NCBI RefSeq assembly: GCF_014656135.1
Contig: NZ_BNBV01000013.1
Coordinates: 1 to 64,000 of the forward strand
Reading direction: 5' to 3'
Source of the DNA: Streptomyces thermodiastaticus
GTDB taxonomy: Bacteria > Actinomycetota > Actinomycetes > Streptomycetales > Streptomycetaceae
DNA: 64,000 nt
The position numbers were made by a program, and so were the translations under genes. Under the pieces are notes generated by a model. It had not been told where the DNA came from. It saw only the letters and a program-made list of their open reading frames with translations, and ran no database searches. Shown here in pieces: positions 44,679-52,135 of the stretch (positions within the stretch are counted from its first letter, which is position 1; every line of letters begins with the position of its first letter).

Positions 44679-45971
44679 TCACGTCCGGGGCACCGCCTCG
44701 GCCCGCACCAGCCGTGCCAGCGCATCCGCGCGGAACAGCGCACGCCCTGCCGCGATCCGGCGCTCCCGCTCCGGGCCCGGCCGGGTGAGCCGGTCCAGCG
44801 CGCCCAGCAGCGCGGCCTCGTCCGCCGCGAACTCGGACACCCCGAGCGCCGCCATACGGCGGACACCCTCCGCGCCGTGGCCGGGCAGCGGCCGGTGGGC
44901 GACCACCGGCAGCCCGGCGGCCAGCGCCTGGACCGCGGTCTGGCCGGCCGCGTTGTCCACCAGGGCGGCGCACGCATGCAGCAGCCCGGGCATGTCCGTC
45001 ACCCAGCCGGGGGTGAGCACCCCCGGGACGCCGGACAGCGCACGCCGCAGCCGCTCGTTGCGCCCGCACAGCACCACCGGCGCAAAGCCGTGCGCGGCCA
45101 GCAGCCGCGCGGTGCCGGGCAGCCGCTCCCCGGCACCCCAGGCGCCCGCGGAGACCAGCACCGCGGGCCGTCCCGGCGCCGCCCGCTCCAGGCGGCGCCG
45201 CCACCCGGGTGTCGTCGGCCCCTCGGCGAAGAACTCCGGCGCGACCACCGGGCCCACGGCCTCCGCCGGACGGCCCAGGCCCCGCGCGACCTGACGGGCC
45301 GTCTCCTCCGTCAGACACAGGTGCAGGTCGTTGCCCGGATGCAGCCACTGGCGGTGCACGGCGAAGTCCACGATCACCACCGCGCCGGGCACCTCGAGCA
45401 CCCCGCGCTCGCGCAGATGCCCGGTGAGCTGCGCGGCCAGATGGAAGACGGACACCACCACATCGGCCCGTGTACGGCGCACCAGCTCCATCAGGGGCCT
45501 CGCCGCCAGCCGCGCCAGCGGAGTACCGCTCGGGCGGGGGGAGGGGCCCGGCCGCAGGAAGAAGTCGTAGATCCCGGCGTACACCCAGGGACAGTGGCGG
45601 ACGGCGCCCTGATAGAAGCCGCGCAGCCCGCTCCCCAGGCCCCGGGGCAGCAACTGAAGCACATCGACGACGTGCGCCTGTCCGCCCGCCGCGCGTGCCC
45701 GGCGCGCCAGCTCCGCCGCCACCGTGTCGTGTCCGGCGCCCATGCTCGCACTCAGCACGAGCAGCCGTTCGGCCTCGGCGGCGCCCGGTCCGGCCGCGGC
45801 AGCGGGCGCACGCGCCGTGGACGGCGCCGGGGGTGCCGGCGCGCGCGCACCGTGAGTTCCGGGTGCGTCGGACACGGGGGCGTGCGCCCGCGCCCGCGGG
45901 TCGGGCACAGGCGTGTTCACACCCTCGCGAGCGGCGGGCAGGGGTGGCGGCGACAGCGATTCGGACGACAC
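44679..45971 (-). CDS. Glycosyltransferase of the MGDG synthase/MurG fold
   Basis: A 430-residue GT28-like enzyme. After a Pro/Ala-rich disordered front of ~65 residues comes VLSASMGAGHDTVAAELARR, the MGDG-synthase domain signature, then ADVVVSVFHLAAQLTGHLRE and the C-terminal nucleotide-binding domain (RPAVLVSAGAWGAGERLPGT, VDNAAGQTAVQALAAGLPVV). Such enzymes add a hexose to diacylglycerol or other lipids. The frame stays open for about 1000 codons upstream by G+C bias; the GTG at 45971 is the best start before a Ser-rich lead, although its ribosome site is weak. Confidence 0.85.
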   Translation of the reverse strand: MSSESLSPPPLPAAREGVNTPVPDPRARAHAPVSDAPGTHGARAPAPPAPSTARAPAAAAGPGAAEAERLLVLSASMGAGHDTVAAELARRARAAGGQAHVVDVLQLLPRGLGSGLRGFYQGAVRHCPWVYAGIYDFFLRPGPSPRPSGTPLARLAARPLMELVRRTRADVVVSVFHLAAQLTGHLRERGVLEVPGAVVIVDFAVHRQWLHPGNDLHLCLTEETARQVARGLGRPAEAVGPVVAPEFFAEGPTTPGWRRRLERAAPGRPAVLVSAGAWGAGERLPGTARLLAAHGFAPVVLCGRNERLRRALSGVPGVLTPGWVTDMPGLLHACAALVDNAAGQTAVQALAAGLPVVAHRPLPGHGAEGVRRMAALGVSEFAADEAALLGALDRLTRPGPERERRIAAGRALFRADALARLVRAEAVPRT

Positions 45972-45976
45972 TGGTA

Positions 45977-45991
45977 GTGAGTAACCCTCAC
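45977..45991. promoter_or_regulatory. Inverted repeat next to the glycosyltransferase start
   Basis: GTGAG-TAACC-CTCAC is a perfect inverted repeat just before the GTG start. On the minus strand TTGACT lies upstream of it at a spacing that fits a -35 box, so the repeat would cover the -10 region. It may be an operator. Confidence 0.45.
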
Positions 45992-46139
45992 CCACCGCAG
46001 TCAAACGGACGGGCACGCCCCGGCCCTTGCCGCGTTTCGGCACCGGCCCCCGGGATACTTCACCCGTCGGCACGGAGTTCCCGGACCGCCGGGGCCGCAG
46101 CGGCGGCCCCCGTATCCGTCGAGACAGAGGTGCTTCCCG

Positions 46140-46988
46140 ATGACTCAAGCCCCCTCCAGCGTCCGGTCCGGCCCCGGGAGGCCGCTCGAGGCACCCGCGA
46201 CGCCGAGCACGGCGCGCCGCCGCGCGGCCGACGGCGCGGTGACCGGCGGGGGCGCCCTGGTGACCGGCGCCTCCTCCGGGATCGGCGCCGCCGTCGCCAG
46301 ACGGCTCGCCGCGGAGGGCGGCTGGCGGCTCGTCCTCAACGGCCGGGACCGCGCCCGCCTGGAGGAAGTCGCCCACCAGACCTCGGCCGTCGTCTACCCG
46401 GCGGACCTGTGCGGCCCGGGGGCCGAGCAGCGCCTGGCCGAGTTCGCTCTGGACAGCGTGGGAGAGGTCGACCTGCTGGTGGCCGGCGCGGGCATCGGCT
46501 GGGCCGGGCCGTTCAGCACGATGCCGCACCCCGCGATCGACGAGGTGTTCGACGTCAATGTGCTGGCCACCGTCCATCTCGTGCGGCTGCTGCTGCCCCA
46601 CATGGTCCGGCAGGGATCCGGACGGGTCGTCATCATCGGCTCCCTGGCCGGCACGGTCGGCGTGCGCGACGAGGCGGTCTACTCGGCCGCGAAGGCCGCC
46701 CTGGCCACCTTCGCCGACGCCGTGCGCTACGAGCTGCGCGGCACCGGCGTCGGCATCAGCCATGTGGTGCCCGGCGTGGTGGACACGCCGTTCTTCGAGC
46801 GCCGCGGGGTGCCCTACCGGCGGTCCCGGCCGAAACCCGTGCCGGCCAGCCGGGTCGCGGACGCGGTGTGGGAGGCGGTCGCCCACGGCCGCGACGAGGT
46901 GTACGTGCCCGGCTGGACCCGGGTGCCGGGCCGGGTCAGAGCCATCGCCCCCGCGCTGTACCGCCGCCTGGCCGCACGCTTCGGCTGA
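46140..46988 (+). CDS. Short-chain dehydrogenase/reductase
   Basis: A 282-residue SDR. The cofactor motif TGASSGIGAAVARRLA lies near residue 41, the NNAG equivalent is LLVAGAGIGWAG near 112, and the catalytic Tyr-x3-Lys is YSAAKAALATFADAV near 181. The first 30 residues are a polar extension. The C-terminus (VPGWTRVPGRVRAIAPALYR) is typical of membrane-near lipid-acting SDRs. It is divergent from the glycosyltransferase gene; a shared lipid pathway is possible. The ATG follows AGAGGTG. Confidence 0.9.
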   Translation: MTQAPSSVRSGPGRPLEAPATPSTARRRAADGAVTGGGALVTGASSGIGAAVARRLAAEGGWRLVLNGRDRARLEEVAHQTSAVVYPADLCGPGAEQRLAEFALDSVGEVDLLVAGAGIGWAGPFSTMPHPAIDEVFDVNVLATVHLVRLLLPHMVRQGSGRVVIIGSLAGTVGVRDEAVYSAAKAALATFADAVRYELRGTGVGISHVVPGVVDTPFFERRGVPYRRSRPKPVPASRVADAVWEAVAHGRDEVYVPGWTRVPGRVRAIAPALYRRLAARFG

Positions 46989-47432
46989 CCCCGCCCCGAG
47001 AACGGTGCCGGGCACGGGGCGATGACGCGTCGCCGGCACGGGACACGCACCGTCCGCCGGACGCGGAGTGCCCCCGTCCGCCGCGGTCCCCCGGCCGGCG
47101 GACGGCCGGACGCGGGATCGTCCACCCGGCCGGCGGCCGGACGCCGCCGTCGTGCCGTCACTCCCGCGGGACATCCCGGTCCGGCGAGGGCTCGGCCCGG
47201 TGCCGCCCGGGGAGCACCTGCCCACGACGTGCCGCACGCGCCCCCGGCCGGCGCCCCACCGCACGCGGACGACACGGACCGTTCCGCCCGGCAGCGGCCC
47301 GGACGCGGGAGCGCAGGCCGGTGGTCGCCGACGCGCCGCCGCCCACCCGCGCGGCACGCGGTGCGCACCGCCGCGACCGCGCCCGCAGTCGGCCGGCGGA
47401 CCGGCGACGCCCAGCCGAGAAGGAGGGACCCA
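46989..47432. other. Gene-free stretch between the SDR and deacetylase genes
   Basis: About 440 bases, extremely G+C-rich. Open frames here are Arg/Pro/Ala-rich without codon bias or start signals. I see no strong palindrome. Confidence 0.5.
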
Positions 47433-48296
47433 GTGGGACAACAGGGCAGGGCATTGATGCCTCCCGTGGCAGCGGCGCTCGCGCCGGCCGCCGCCGTCGC
47501 GCCGGCCGCCGCCGTCGCGGCGGCCCACATCGTGCCGGCCGCGACCTGGCTGCCGCGGCTGCGCGCGCTGTGCTTCCCGCGCCTGGCCGGGCTGGGCCGC
47601 CCCGACCATGTCGCGCTCACCTTCGACGACGGCCCCGACCCGCGCTCCACGCCGTACTTCCTGGACACGCTCGACCGGCTGGGCGTCCGCGCCACCTTCT
47701 TCGTCCTGGGGGAGCATGCCGCCCGGTTCCCCGAGCTGACCGGTGACATCGCCCGGCGGGGACACGAACTCGCCGTGCACGGCTGGACCCACAGCCGCCC
47801 CTGGCTCCCGGCACCCGCCCGAGACCTGGCGGAGATCGCGCGCGCCGCCCGCGCGGTGCGGGACATCACGGGCCGTCAGCCGCTGTGGTACCGCCCGCCC
47901 TACGGCATCCTGACCGGCGGCCGCTGGGCGGCGGGCCGGCGCCTGGGCCTGCGTCCGGTGCTGTGGACGGCCTGGGGACGGGACTGGACCGCGGACGCCA
48001 CCCCCGCCACCGTGCGGGCCACCGTGAGCGTGGACCTCGCAGGCGGCGGCACGATCCTTCTGCACGACTCGGACCGCGCGTCGGCCCCCGGCTGCTGGCG
48101 CGCCGCCCTGGGTGCCCTGCCCGCCCTGGTCGTCGGCTGCCGGGACGCGGGGTGGGAGGTCGGCACCCTGGCGGAACACGCGGTCGGCGGGCACGAGACG
48201 GGACACCCCGAGGACCGACGGGCGGACTGCCCGCCGGACACCGCCCGCCGGGCCGCACCGCGAGACCCCCGGCGGCCCGCCGCCGGCCGGCGCTGA
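47433..48296 (+). CDS. Polysaccharide deacetylase (NodB domain)
   Basis: A 287-residue CE4 carbohydrate esterase. After a hydrophobic Ala-rich front (residues 10-36, likely signal anchor) come the NodB motifs: LTFDDGPDPRSTPYFLD near 62 (catalytic and metal Asp), HGWTHSRPW near 115 (His-x3-His metal pair), RPPYGILTGG near 152, WTAWGRDW near 175 and ILLHDSD near 208. It removes N- or O-acetyl groups from chitin-like or peptidoglycan chains at the cell surface. The GTG follows a perfect AAGGAGG. Confidence 0.92.
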   Translation: MGQQGRALMPPVAAALAPAAAVAPAAAVAAAHIVPAATWLPRLRALCFPRLAGLGRPDHVALTFDDGPDPRSTPYFLDTLDRLGVRATFFVLGEHAARFPELTGDIARRGHELAVHGWTHSRPWLPAPARDLAEIARAARAVRDITGRQPLWYRPPYGILTGGRWAAGRRLGLRPVLWTAWGRDWTADATPATVRATVSVDLAGGGTILLHDSDRASAPGCWRAALGALPALVVGCRDAGWEVGTLAEHAVGGHETGHPEDRRADCPPDTARRAAPRDPRRPAAGRR

Positions 48297-48348
48297 CCCT
48301 GCCCCTCCCCGCCGCCGGACCTCCGCCTGACCCCGTAGGCTCGGCGGC

Positions 48349-49095
48349 ATGCCTGCGCACGTCCTGGTCCTCGGCGGCACCACCGAGGCACGCGAACTGG
48401 CCGCGGCACTCGCGGCGCACACCGGTGTCCGGGTGACCAGCTCGCTGGCCGGCCGGGTGAGCCGGCCGGGCGCCCTCGCGGGGCAGGTGCGCACCGGAGG
48501 CTTCGGCGGAGCGGACGGCATGGCGGCCTGGATACGGGACCACCACGTCACCGCCGTCGTCGACGCCACCCACCCCTTCGCCCGCTCGGTCACCCGCAAC
48601 GCGGCCGACGCGGCCCGGGCCACCGGGATCCCGCTGGTGGTGCTGCGCCGCCCCGGCTGGCAGCCGGGCCCCGGCGACCGCTGGCACCACGTGGCCTCGC
48701 AGACCGCCGCGGCGGACCTGCTGCCCGGGCTGGGCCGCCGGGTGTTCCTCACCACGGGACGGCTGGGCGTTGCCGCGTTCGCCCGCCTGACGGACCTGCA
48801 TTTCGTGCTGCGGTCGGTGGAACCGCCCGAGCCGCCGATGCCGCCCCGCCTGACGGTGCTGCTGGCCCGGGGACCGTTCACCGTGCCCGAGGAGACGGCC
48901 CTGCTGCGGGAGCACCGCATCGACGTGCTGGTGACCAAGGACAGCGGCGGCACCGCCACGGCCGCCAAACTCACCGCCGCGCGCCGCCTCGGCCTGCCGG
49001 TCGTCGTCGTACGGCGGCCACCGCTGCCGGACGGCGTGACCGCGGTCCCGAACGTGCCGGCGGCCCTGGCGCTGCTGGACCTGCCCGCACGATGA
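48349..49095 (+). CDS. cobK: Precorrin-6A reductase CobK
   Basis: A 248-residue reductase of anaerobic/aerobic cobalamin synthesis, reducing precorrin-6A to precorrin-6B with NADPH. MPAHVLVLGGTTEARELAAA starts the Rossmann fold, VVDATHPFARSVTRNAADAA lies near residue 65, RVFLTTGRLGVAAFARL near 132 and DVLVTKDSGGTATAAKL near 192, all characteristic of CobK/CbiJ. It converges on cobF, another cobalamin gene, so the two form a small cobalamin island rather than an operon. Confidence 0.94.
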   Translation: MPAHVLVLGGTTEARELAAALAAHTGVRVTSSLAGRVSRPGALAGQVRTGGFGGADGMAAWIRDHHVTAVVDATHPFARSVTRNAADAARATGIPLVVLRRPGWQPGPGDRWHHVASQTAAADLLPGLGRRVFLTTGRLGVAAFARLTDLHFVLRSVEPPEPPMPPRLTVLLARGPFTVPEETALLREHRIDVLVTKDSGGTATAAKLTAARRLGLPVVVVRRPPLPDGVTAVPNVPAALALLDLPAR

Positions 49096-49171
49096 GTGAC
49101 CCGGCGCCGCCCGGCCGGGGCGCGATACAGCCCCGCACCCCCGCCCTGTCAGTGCCGCGGCCCGCAGGCCC

Positions 49172-49945
49172 TCACTGCTCCGGCCGCCGACGGCGCAGCA
49201 GGTAGGTGTCCATGATCCAGCCCTTGCGCGCACGAGCCTCGGCCCGCAGCCGCTCGATGCGCGGCCCGGCCTCGGCGAGAGGACCGGAGTCGAGGATCTC
49301 GTCGGGTGTGCCGAGGTAGGCACCCCAGTAGATGTCGATGTCCTGGTCGGCGTACGCCCGGAAGGCCTGGTGGGCGTCCAGCATCACCACCACGTCGTCC
49401 ACGCCCTCCGGGAACCCCTCGGCGAGCCTGCGGCCGGTGGTGATCTGCACCGGACGGGCCACCCGGTTCAGCCCCGTGCGGTGCCGTGCGGCCAGGGCCG
49501 AGACGCTGCTGATGCCCGGTATGACGTCGTAGTCGAAGGCGACCGCCCCTCGCGCCAGCACCTCCTCCAGGATCCCCAGGGTGCTGTCGTACAACGCCGG
49601 ATCGCCCCACACCAGGAACGCGCCGCGCTCGTCCTCGCCCAGCTCCTCGGCGATCAGCCGCTCGTAGATGTCCGCGCGGGCGCTGCGCCAGTCACCGACG
49701 GCGGGGGAGTAGGCCGCGCCGCCCGCCGACCGGTCCCGCTCCGGGTCCCGCGCCTCCACCACCCGGTACGTCCCCTCCGGCACGTGCGTGCGCAGGATGT
49801 CCCGGCGCAGCCGCACGAGGTCCGCCTTCACCTCGCCCTTGTCCAGGACGAAGAACACGTCCGTCTCGCGCAGCGCCCTGACCGCCTGCAGGGTCAGCTG
49901 CTCGGGGTCGCCCGCACCGATACCGATGACATGGATCTTTCGCAC
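49172..49945 (-). CDS. cobF: Precorrin-6A synthase (deacetylating) CobF
   Basis: A 257-residue tetrapyrrole methylase that methylates C1 of precorrin-5 and releases acetate in the aerobic route. IHVIGIGAGDPEQLTLQAVR starts the SAM fold, AFLVWGDPALYDSTLGILEE lies near residue 108, DVIPGISSVSALAARHRTGL near 137 and DDVVVMLDAHQAFRAY near 180. CobF is specific to the oxygen-dependent pathway, so this organism makes cobalamin aerobically. The GTG start follows GGGGT only weakly; an upstream frame is open to 50020. Confidence 0.94.
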   Translation of the reverse strand: MRKIHVIGIGAGDPEQLTLQAVRALRETDVFFVLDKGEVKADLVRLRRDILRTHVPEGTYRVVEARDPERDRSAGGAAYSPAVGDWRSARADIYERLIAEELGEDERGAFLVWGDPALYDSTLGILEEVLARGAVAFDYDVIPGISSVSALAARHRTGLNRVARPVQITTGRRLAEGFPEGVDDVVVMLDAHQAFRAYADQDIDIYWGAYLGTPDEILDSGPLAEAGPRIERLRAEARARKGWIMDTYLLRRRRPEQ

Positions 49946-50074
49946 ACCCCGAGTCTGCCGTACCCCACCGACACCGCCTCCACCGGCGCCGCACCGACCA
50001 CGACGGCCGGGCGTACGCACCGACCCTGACGACCGGGCTCACGCACCGCCCGCGACGATCCATCCGACTCAGCC

Positions 50075-50689
50075 TCAGCCACGCTCCGGCGCCGCCTCGC
50101 CCCGCAGCCGGGGCGCGTGCTCCGCCGCGTCCACCGGCCGCGCCCCGCCGCGGCTCTCCACCAGCCCCGCCAGGTCCCGGGCCCACCCCACCAGACCGGC
50201 CGTGTCCATGCCGTGCGGGCGGCGCACCCCGGTCTCCGCCACCCACTCCCGCACCGCGCCCGCGCCGCGCCGCAGCAGCCGGGCCCCGCCGGTGGCGTTG
50301 CCACGCGCCGCGTGCGTCAGGCCGACCGCGAGCTGGGCCAGCCCGCGCCACAGGATCCGCTCCGAGCCCGGCCCGGACTTCCAGGCGTCCTCGAAGACCT
50401 CGTGGGCGTGGAACGGCCGGCCGGCGTCCAGCAGGGCCTGGGCCTCGGCGACGGTCTCGGCCGGGGTGCGCACGACGCCCTCCGGCTGCCGGGGCACGCC
50501 CTCGGCGTCGTAGGGCAGCGGGCGCCCCAGCCCGTCGCGCGGCCGGGCACTGCGCGCCCGCCCCTCACTGTCCCGGTCGCGGTCCCGGTCGCGGTCCGCC
50601 CGGCTCCGTCCCTCCCGGTCCGTGCCCAGGTCGTCCCGGTGGCTCTCACCCCGCGCGTCGGCCGGACGGCCGGAGGATGTGCTGCTCAT
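50075..50689 (-). CDS. DUF309 protein
   Basis: A 204-residue protein. The DUF309 core is in the second half (AQALLDAGRPFHAHEVFEDA, WKSGPGSERILWRGLAQLAV), with the conserved HEVFEDAW near residue 95; the core is a small helical bundle of unknown role. The first 55 residues are a charged tail with RADRDRDRDRD, encoded by a repeated CGGTCC/CGGTCG hexamer run near 50571-50599 that may vary in length. The ATG follows a weak site. Confidence 0.85.
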   Translation of the reverse strand: MSSTSSGRPADARGESHRDDLGTDREGRSRADRDRDRDRDSEGRARSARPRDGLGRPLPYDAEGVPRQPEGVVRTPAETVAEAQALLDAGRPFHAHEVFEDAWKSGPGSERILWRGLAQLAVGLTHAARGNATGGARLLRRGAGAVREWVAETGVRRPHGMDTAGLVGWARDLAGLVESRGGARPVDAAEHAPRLRGEAAPERG

Positions 50690-50720
50690 ATGCCGATTGT
50701 CCCCCGGCCTTCTGCGCCCC

Positions 50721-50957
50721 CTAGTCGAGGCCTTTGAGCAGCTGGTCGCGGTCGGTCCAGTGGAACGCGGCGCCCGTCACGGCCAGCCGGACTTGACCGA
50801 GGTCGAGGGTGTGCGGGGTGGTGGAGTCGCCCTGCACCCAGGTGATGTTGGTGCTGCCGGCTTCGTCGGCGAGCTTGCGGCCTTCGGCGAGCATGCCGGG
50901 CTCAGGGTCGACGGCGATGACCTCGCCGACGAGGTTCGGCAAGGACGGACACCTGGG
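50721..50957 (-). pseudogene. Methyltransferase fragment fused to a regulator remnant
   Basis: The last ~79 codons of this frame read LVGEVIAVDPEPGMLAEGRK, LADEAGSTNITWVQGDS, and LAVTGAAFHWTDRDQLLKGL, clearly the middle of a class I SAM methyltransferase (Methyltransf_11: motif after GxGxG, the acidic loop and the FHW segment). The N-terminal GxGxG strand and the C-terminus are missing. It is joined in frame to the end of the XRE remnant, so a deletion made the junction near 50957. Confidence 0.75.
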
Positions 50958-51711
50958 CTCCGCCTCCTGCAAGTGCGGCAGCGCATGCCCCTCGTCGTGG
51001 GCGCGGCCGGCCAGCACGGCGGCCCTGAGATGCAACTGCCCGGTGACCACCCGCTGCAGAGACTCCTCCGCCTGCCCGAGCGTGGACAACCCCTGGGAGA
51101 CGAGCCGCTGACCAGTGCGGTACTTGCCCTCACGCAGGGGGTGAGCGCCCGCAGGTACTGGTACACACCCCCAGCACGGCGCTGGAGCCGCGCTGAGCGG
51201 CCCAGTCCAGACGGGCCAGCGACAGCTGCGCCGGGTCCGAGAAGCCGAGCTTCGTGGCGACGTCGTACGCGGTCCGGTACAACGAGGCGAGCGTCAGCCA
51301 TGCCTCGCTGGTGCCGCGCGATGCGCAGCAGTCGTGGCCTCCTCGATGAGGCCGGCGACCTCGCTGGCCGCCTTCTTGAATTCCCCGTTGCGCACGGCCA
51401 GGCACAACGCGCGCTGCGCGCCTGGATGTCCGGATCAGCCCCGAGGTCGTAGACGTCGAGTGCCTCCCGGATAGGCCGGATGAGCACGTCCAGCTCGTCG
51501 GCGCGCAGCTCACTCGCGTAGGGCTGGCCGACGACGGTGGCCACATCGACCCGCATGGCGCGCGCACATGCAGCGATGACGTGGGGGTGGGAGGAATGAC
51601 CCCCTGTTCCGTCTTCGTCAGGGTGCTGTAGGGGACACCCGACAGCTCGGACAGGGCTCTTTGAGTGAGGTGTCGTTACCGTCGTAGACGCGCGATCCGA
51701 CGGTATTCCAC
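50958..51711 (-). pseudogene. XRE-family regulator, decayed
   Basis: Pieces in three frames rebuild an XRE/HTH regulator with a TPR-like C-terminal region. Near 51711-51590: VEYRRIARLRR, an in-frame TAA at 51678-51676, then TQRALSELSGVPYSTLTKTE (helix-turn-helix). Near 51556-51416: RVDVATVVGQPYASELRADE. Then TLASLYRTAYDVATKLGFSD in another frame, VYQYLRALTPCVR in a third, and STLGQAEESLQRVVTGQLHL to 50958. At least one stop and several frameshifts are present. It lies directly beside tRNA-Pro. Confidence 0.75.
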
Positions 51712-51733
51712 GATGGCCTTCAGGCCCCGCCCG

Positions 51734-51766
51734 CCGAGTGCGGTAAAGTGGCCTTCGCGCACTCGG
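51734..51766 (+). promoter_or_regulatory. Promoter of tRNA-Pro copy 2 inside an inverted repeat
   Basis: GAGTGCGGTA followed by a TAAAGT -10 box (51744-51749) lies 42 bases before the tRNA; the first tRNA copy has GAGTGCGGTA and TATGGT at nearly the same distance. Around this box CCGAGTGCG (51734-51742) and CGCACTCGG (51758-51766) form a perfect 9-base inverted repeat not seen at the other copy. Confidence 0.5.
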
Positions 51767-51790
51767 GCGGGTGACCGCCGGTGAGCGTAT

Positions 51791-51864
<74 letters not shown>

Positions 51865-51870
51865 CAGTAC

Positions 51871-51907
51871 GAAGGGTCTTCGTGGACAGGGTCCGCGAAG
51901 ACCCTTC
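51871..51907 (+). terminator. Hairpin terminator after tRNA-Pro copy 2
   Basis: GAAGGGTCTTCGTGGAC at 51871-51887 pairs with GTCCGCGAAGACCCTTC at 51891-51907 (17 base pairs, one G-T) around an AGG loop, six bases after the tRNA. A short TCTCGTG follows. Confidence 0.85.
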
Positions 51908-52105
51908 TCGTGTATCGGGCGAATCGGGTGTGGCGCACGGGGAGTCGCCGGCACGGTCGGCGATCACTGGCACAGAACGGCGGCGTCCGGTCCTGCTCGG
52001 TACGGCGGCGCGTGTGGAAGCGGCTGTGCTGTCCGCCGGTGGTACGTCGTCCGTAACGGCGTGCCGCGGCACCGGCGGACCACGCTCACACACGGCGGAC
52101 CGGCC

Positions 52106-52135
52106 CCCTCACAGATGACACCCTCACAGATGACG
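52106..52135. repeat. Tandem 15-base repeat across the iolD stop codon
   Basis: CCCTCACAGATGAC plus one variable base occurs twice in succession, at 52106-52120 and 52121-52135. On the minus strand each copy contains CATCTGTGA, so the end of iolD, including its stop, is duplicated in frame. Confidence 0.8.

Noticed and set aside
46989..47432. Arg-rich frame leading into the polysaccharide deacetylase
   Set aside because: The deacetylase has a perfect AAGGAGG seven bases before a GTG at 47433; the upstream 137 codons lack any feature.
44679..48974. Open frame of about 1430 codons on the minus strand
   Set aside because: Only the part up to 45971 has domains and coding character; the rest is antisense to the SDR, deacetylase and CobK genes and is open because of high G+C.
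50571..50599. CRISPR-like repeat
   Set aside because: The repeated CGGTCC/CGGTCG units are contiguous hexamers inside a coding frame (Arg-Asp run) without spacers.
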